From contig OY978528.1 in assembly GCA_963854835.1 (NCBI GenBank), positions 31,417,335-31,481,334 of the forward strand: DNA of 64,000 nt, in the 5' to 3' direction. Of this stretch, positions 61,070 through 64,000 are shown in pieces. The translations under genes and the position numbers were made by a program. How positions within the stretch are numbered: the first letter of the stretch is position 1; every line of letters starts with the position of its first letter. The stretch is from Megamerina dolium (Eukaryota; Arthropoda; Insecta; Diptera; Megamerinidae). Under the pieces are notes generated by a model. The model saw only the letters and a program-made list of their open reading frames with translations, was not told the DNA's origin and ran no database searches.

Positions 61070-61343
61070 ACCTTATGTCACTCCAATACTTCCTCCATCT
61101 CGCACCATCTTTTTGGGTACCCCCAAGAGCATTAAGATTCGCCGCTATATCTTTCAATTTTTCTTCACGAAATTTGGCACCGTTGCAGTCAAAAATCTGT
61201 AAATGTGTAATTAATATAAGTTTCTTTAAGTTAATAAAACTTCTTACTTATCGTGCGCAATGTCAAGATTCTCTTCCAAATAATTTACTAAATACTCCTT
61301 CTGATGCTTGCTAGTGCGCTTTCCTCCAACTACCTTCTCCATG
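61070..61343 (-). pseudogene. Harbinger Myb/SANT-like protein fragment
   Basis: From an ATG at 61343 the - strand reads MEKVVGGKRTSKHQKEYLVN. A small intron follows (donor at 61247, acceptor before 61198), then in a shifted frame NALGGTQKDGARWRKYWSDI. The tryptophan-spaced pattern is that of the Myb/SANT-like protein encoded by Harbinger elements. A one-base frameshift separates the two parts. Confidence 0.6.
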
Positions 61344-61688
61344 TTTCTTTCACGTATAAATTGCCTGTGAAAAATTAGTTTTCATATGAACATTTTTGAC
61401 AGTTGATTACACTGTTTCACAGAACGAGAATCGCCAGGGTTGTGAAAAAGTGAAAAGTTTCGTTTCGTTCCAGTTTTTTTCATATGAAAACATTTTGACG
61501 TTTCTTTTCATTTTTTCGATGAACGAGAATCGAAAGTGCCATGAAAACGTGCATATACCCTGCATAATGCAATATGAATGGTATATTCATTTCGGTCAGA
61601 TGTTTGTGTCCACTTGAAGGAATCTCCGGAGATATAGACATAGATATATATTCGTGATCAGCGTCGATTAAATTTTCGATTTAACGAT

Positions 61689-61715
61689 GTCCGTCCGTCC
61701 GTCCGTCTGTCTGTC
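61689..61715. repeat. (GTCC/GTCT)n microsatellite
   Basis: Six to seven tetranucleotide units (GTCC then GTCT) marking the left edge of the diverged repeat array that follows. Confidence 0.9.
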
Positions 61716-63000
61716 ACCTGGCTGGTTCGCACGATAACTTGAGTAAATATTGAGCTATTTCGACGAAATTTGGCACAAGTAACCTATGATCCAAGGGTAC
61801 GGAGGGGATTGATATTGGGCATGATCGGTCAATAGCCACGCCCACACCAAGCATTCAAAGCGACTAACCTCGGAATTTACAAAATCTTTAACTTGCTATA
61901 ACTTACATAATATACCACTTGGGACAACAATATTTTGCACATAGAGTTATATTATACTACTATATAACCTCGCCAAAAGTGGGTGAGCCACGCCTACTTT
62001 CTAGCGTAGCTCCCATACAAAGTGTCTGTACTTCTTTTAAATTTAAACTGCTGTAACTTCTACAATCTTCTGTCTAGAATAACCATAATTGACACTTAGA
62101 TTAACATGGCAGTGAGAAATAATATGGCAGAAAATCAGTGTGCCACGCCCACTGCTTTTTGGGTCTGCCATACAAAGTTGCGGAAATTAAAAAAAATGTT
62201 ACCGGTTATAACTTGCAAACTATTCAGCGTAGAATAACGAGATTTAAGGTGTGGATTAGTATTGTACGAGCAACTAGGTCACAGGAAATGGGCGCACTAC
62301 GACCACTGTTTATCGTAGCCCCCATACAAATTTTAAATTGAAACAGCTGTAACTTCGGCAATCTTCTGTCTAGAATAACCATAATTGACACTTAAATTAA
62401 TATCGTAGTCGGTAATAATCTAGCAGAAAATCAGTGTGCCACGCCCACTCCTTCATGGGTTTCCCATACAAAGTCGAGTGAATTAAACTAAAATTTTAAG
62501 CTCCATAACTTACAAACCATTTAGCATAGGACAACAAGAATTAAGGTATGGATTAGTATTGTACGAGCAACTAGGCTTACAGGAAATGGGCGCGCCACGC
62601 CCACTGTTTATCGTAGCCCCTGTACAAAATGAGTGGAATTCTTTTAAATTTAAATAGCTGTAACTTCTGCATACTTCTGTCTAGAACAATTATAATTAAT
62701 ACTTCAGCTAATATGGTAGTCGAAAATAATCTGACAAAAAATCAACATGCCACACCCACTTCTTAATGGGGCTTCCATACAAAATTTGGAAAATTAAAAA
62801 AAATTTAAACCGCTATAACTTACGAACTATTCAGCGTAGGACAACCAAATTTAAAGAGTGGATTGATATTGATAGGAGTGGATTAAGGAGTGGATTGATA
62901 TCTCGGATTTATCTTAAACATTAAAACACCCATAACCTACTAAATAATACGCCTAGGTCAACCCATTGCAACCTAGGTAGTTTAGTATTATAGGCAGAAA
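61716..63000. repeat. Diverged tandem array, unit about 300 bp
   Basis: The same module recurs: a TGTCTAGAA core at 62071, 62367 and 62678 (spacings 296 and 311 bp), each preceded by GCTGTAACTTC and followed after about 70 bp by GCCACGCCCAC-type and CCATACAAA segments. Partial units lie on both sides. There is no coding capacity. Such GCCACGCCCAC/CCATACAAA repeats are common in fly genomes, but I cannot assign a named family. Confidence 0.85.
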
Positions 63001-63361
63001 TTATTCCTCAAAAATTGGTGAGGTAGCCTGGTTCTTAATGTAGCTCCTATACAAAGTAGTGGAAGAAAAGGATGGATATACGAGCAAACGTTTTATATAT
63101 ACCTCTACATATGCAGGCCATTTTTAATAGAAACATTGCGGCCGAACTCTAAGGGCAACTGGGATCTGAAAAATGCTGTGGGTAGCAAAACGTTGTGGTA
63201 TGCGATAATGAAAAAATAAGACGAGATGGTTCAAGACAAGATGGTATCCGATTTTGATTCGGACTAAAATAAATTATTTCTATAATGAAATACTTTTTTT
63301 GTTTTAATTAAAGAAAATTACTTGCTTAAAAGGCGGTACAAATAGTTATGTTTATTATAGT

Positions 63362-63881
63362 CTAGACAGACGGCAGCCTAATTCCGGATTACCGAGTTAA
63401 TTCGAATTAACTCAGGCATTAACTGCAGCTAATCCGCATTAACTCTATGAGTTAATTCTCAAAATAAAAGAGGATTAGGTCAATTTGCGCTGGCAACACT
63501 GCTGAAAATTTTATATTGTGAATTTTTCTCGATCCATTTTTTAAATTATTAGGTGTATTCGCTAACAAAAAACTTTCAACAATTGTTAACAATTTTCAAC
63601 ATGAAAAGCGTTGGCGAACAAATAAATCCAACTGTCAATTACGAACTGTGAATGTCAATTTACAAGTTTCTGATAGTTTTCAGTTCACGTACTTCTTGTA
63701 GATTTTCTCATATCGAGAGTGACAGATGACAGACATTGATGATGAAAGTAATGTAAGTGAGCAGACCTAATAAAACAGCAATCAGCCGCTTAGTTAATCC
63801 GCAATACTGCCGTCTGTCAGCTTAATATTTTATTCGGATTAAGTGCGCCGGTAATCCGGAATTAGGCTGCCGTCTGTCTAG
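63362..63881. mobile_element. MITE-like element with 33-bp terminal inverted repeats
   Basis: Perfect 33-bp inverted repeats at 63362-63394 and 63849-63881 (start CTAGACAGACGGCAGCC). A weaker extension (ATAG plus one variable base) lies outside each. The interior has short palindromes of GAGTTAATTCGAATTAACTC type near 63394-63413 and no reading frame. A clean target duplication is not visible. Part of the interior (about 63630-63760) resembles the THAP/ida promoter region. Confidence 0.88.
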
Positions 63882-64000
63882 GCTATTATACAATAAGTGT
63901 TTGAAGACCGATTAAAATGAATTGTATGGAGTATTGTTTATATGACATTATTATTTATTGTCAAAAATTTACTGCTGGGAATAAATATTTCATTTTACAT

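Larger units (their letters stand above)
60526..61438. mobile_element. PIF/Harbinger element, internally deleted
   Basis: The ends carry the same 15-bp sequence ATTCTCGTTCTGTGA in inverted orientation, at 60533-60547 and 61417-61431. Inside are a transposase fragment on + (60747-61037) and a Myb/SANT-type fragment on - (61070-61343), the two-gene convergent layout of PIF/Harbinger transposons. The catalytic part of the transposase is missing. A further copy of the end motif (GAACGAGAATCG) lies at about 61522-61533, suggesting a second, overlapping element. The exact target duplication is not clear. Confidence 0.72.

Noticed and set aside
61716..63000. CRISPR-like or coding repeat
   Set aside because: Units are about 300 bp, diverged, without spacers or open frames, in a fly nuclear genome.

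Overview
The window is nuclear DNA of a higher (brachyceran) fly. It is AT-rich, its genes carry GT..AG introns, and the encoded proteins align with Drosophila proteins from end to end. The chorion gene order, the extra chorion genes and the transposable-element load point to a non-drosophilid acalyptrate, most likely a tephritid fruit fly. That placement is an inference.

Region 1 (about 1.4-19.6 kb, + strand) is the paramyosin gene. Eleven coding exons give an 879-residue paramyosin. A separate internal first exon at 14.4 kb spliced to exon 8 gives a 638-residue mini-paramyosin. The large introns hold a SINE with target-site duplication and a transposase fossil.

Region 2 (21.5-37.4 kb, all - strand) is the autosomal chorion (eggshell) gene cluster. 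In transcription order the four downstream genes are s18-like, s15, s19 and s16, the order known from Drosophila 66D, and paramyosin lies next to s16. Three further short chorion-type genes lie upstream of the s18-position gene, making seven. Every one has a TATA box with a TCACGT element (the known chorion promoter hexamer) 25-42 bp upstream, and six of seven have a 15-18 nt first coding exon. The s18-position gene has become extremely His/Gly-rich. The s16 gene has a 3' exon that a plain reading-frame scan misses.

Region 3 (37.5-42.5 kb) is gene-poor and contains two more SINE copies, each with its own target-site duplication. It ends at a tiny gene for a secreted acidic peptide (42.56 kb).

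Region 4 (43-59.4 kb) is a dense block of housekeeping genes: EDRF1-like (-), with a truncated LINE in one intron; trans-2-enoyl-CoA reductase Sc2 (+); a THAP-domain protein (-); APC/C subunit 5, ida (+); and the spliceosomal protein Mfap1 (-). The start regions of EDRF1, THAP/ida and Mfap1 share a CAGCTG E-box next to TGTCAAA.

Region 5 (59.5-64 kb) is repeat-rich: a decayed PIF/Harbinger element with both of its genes, a diverged tandem array of about 300 bp units, and a MITE-like element with 33-bp inverted repeats. The inside of that element resembles the ida/THAP promoter region.

Exon boundaries were worked out by hand from reading frame, splice consensus and remembered family sequence. 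They have not been checked against transcripts.
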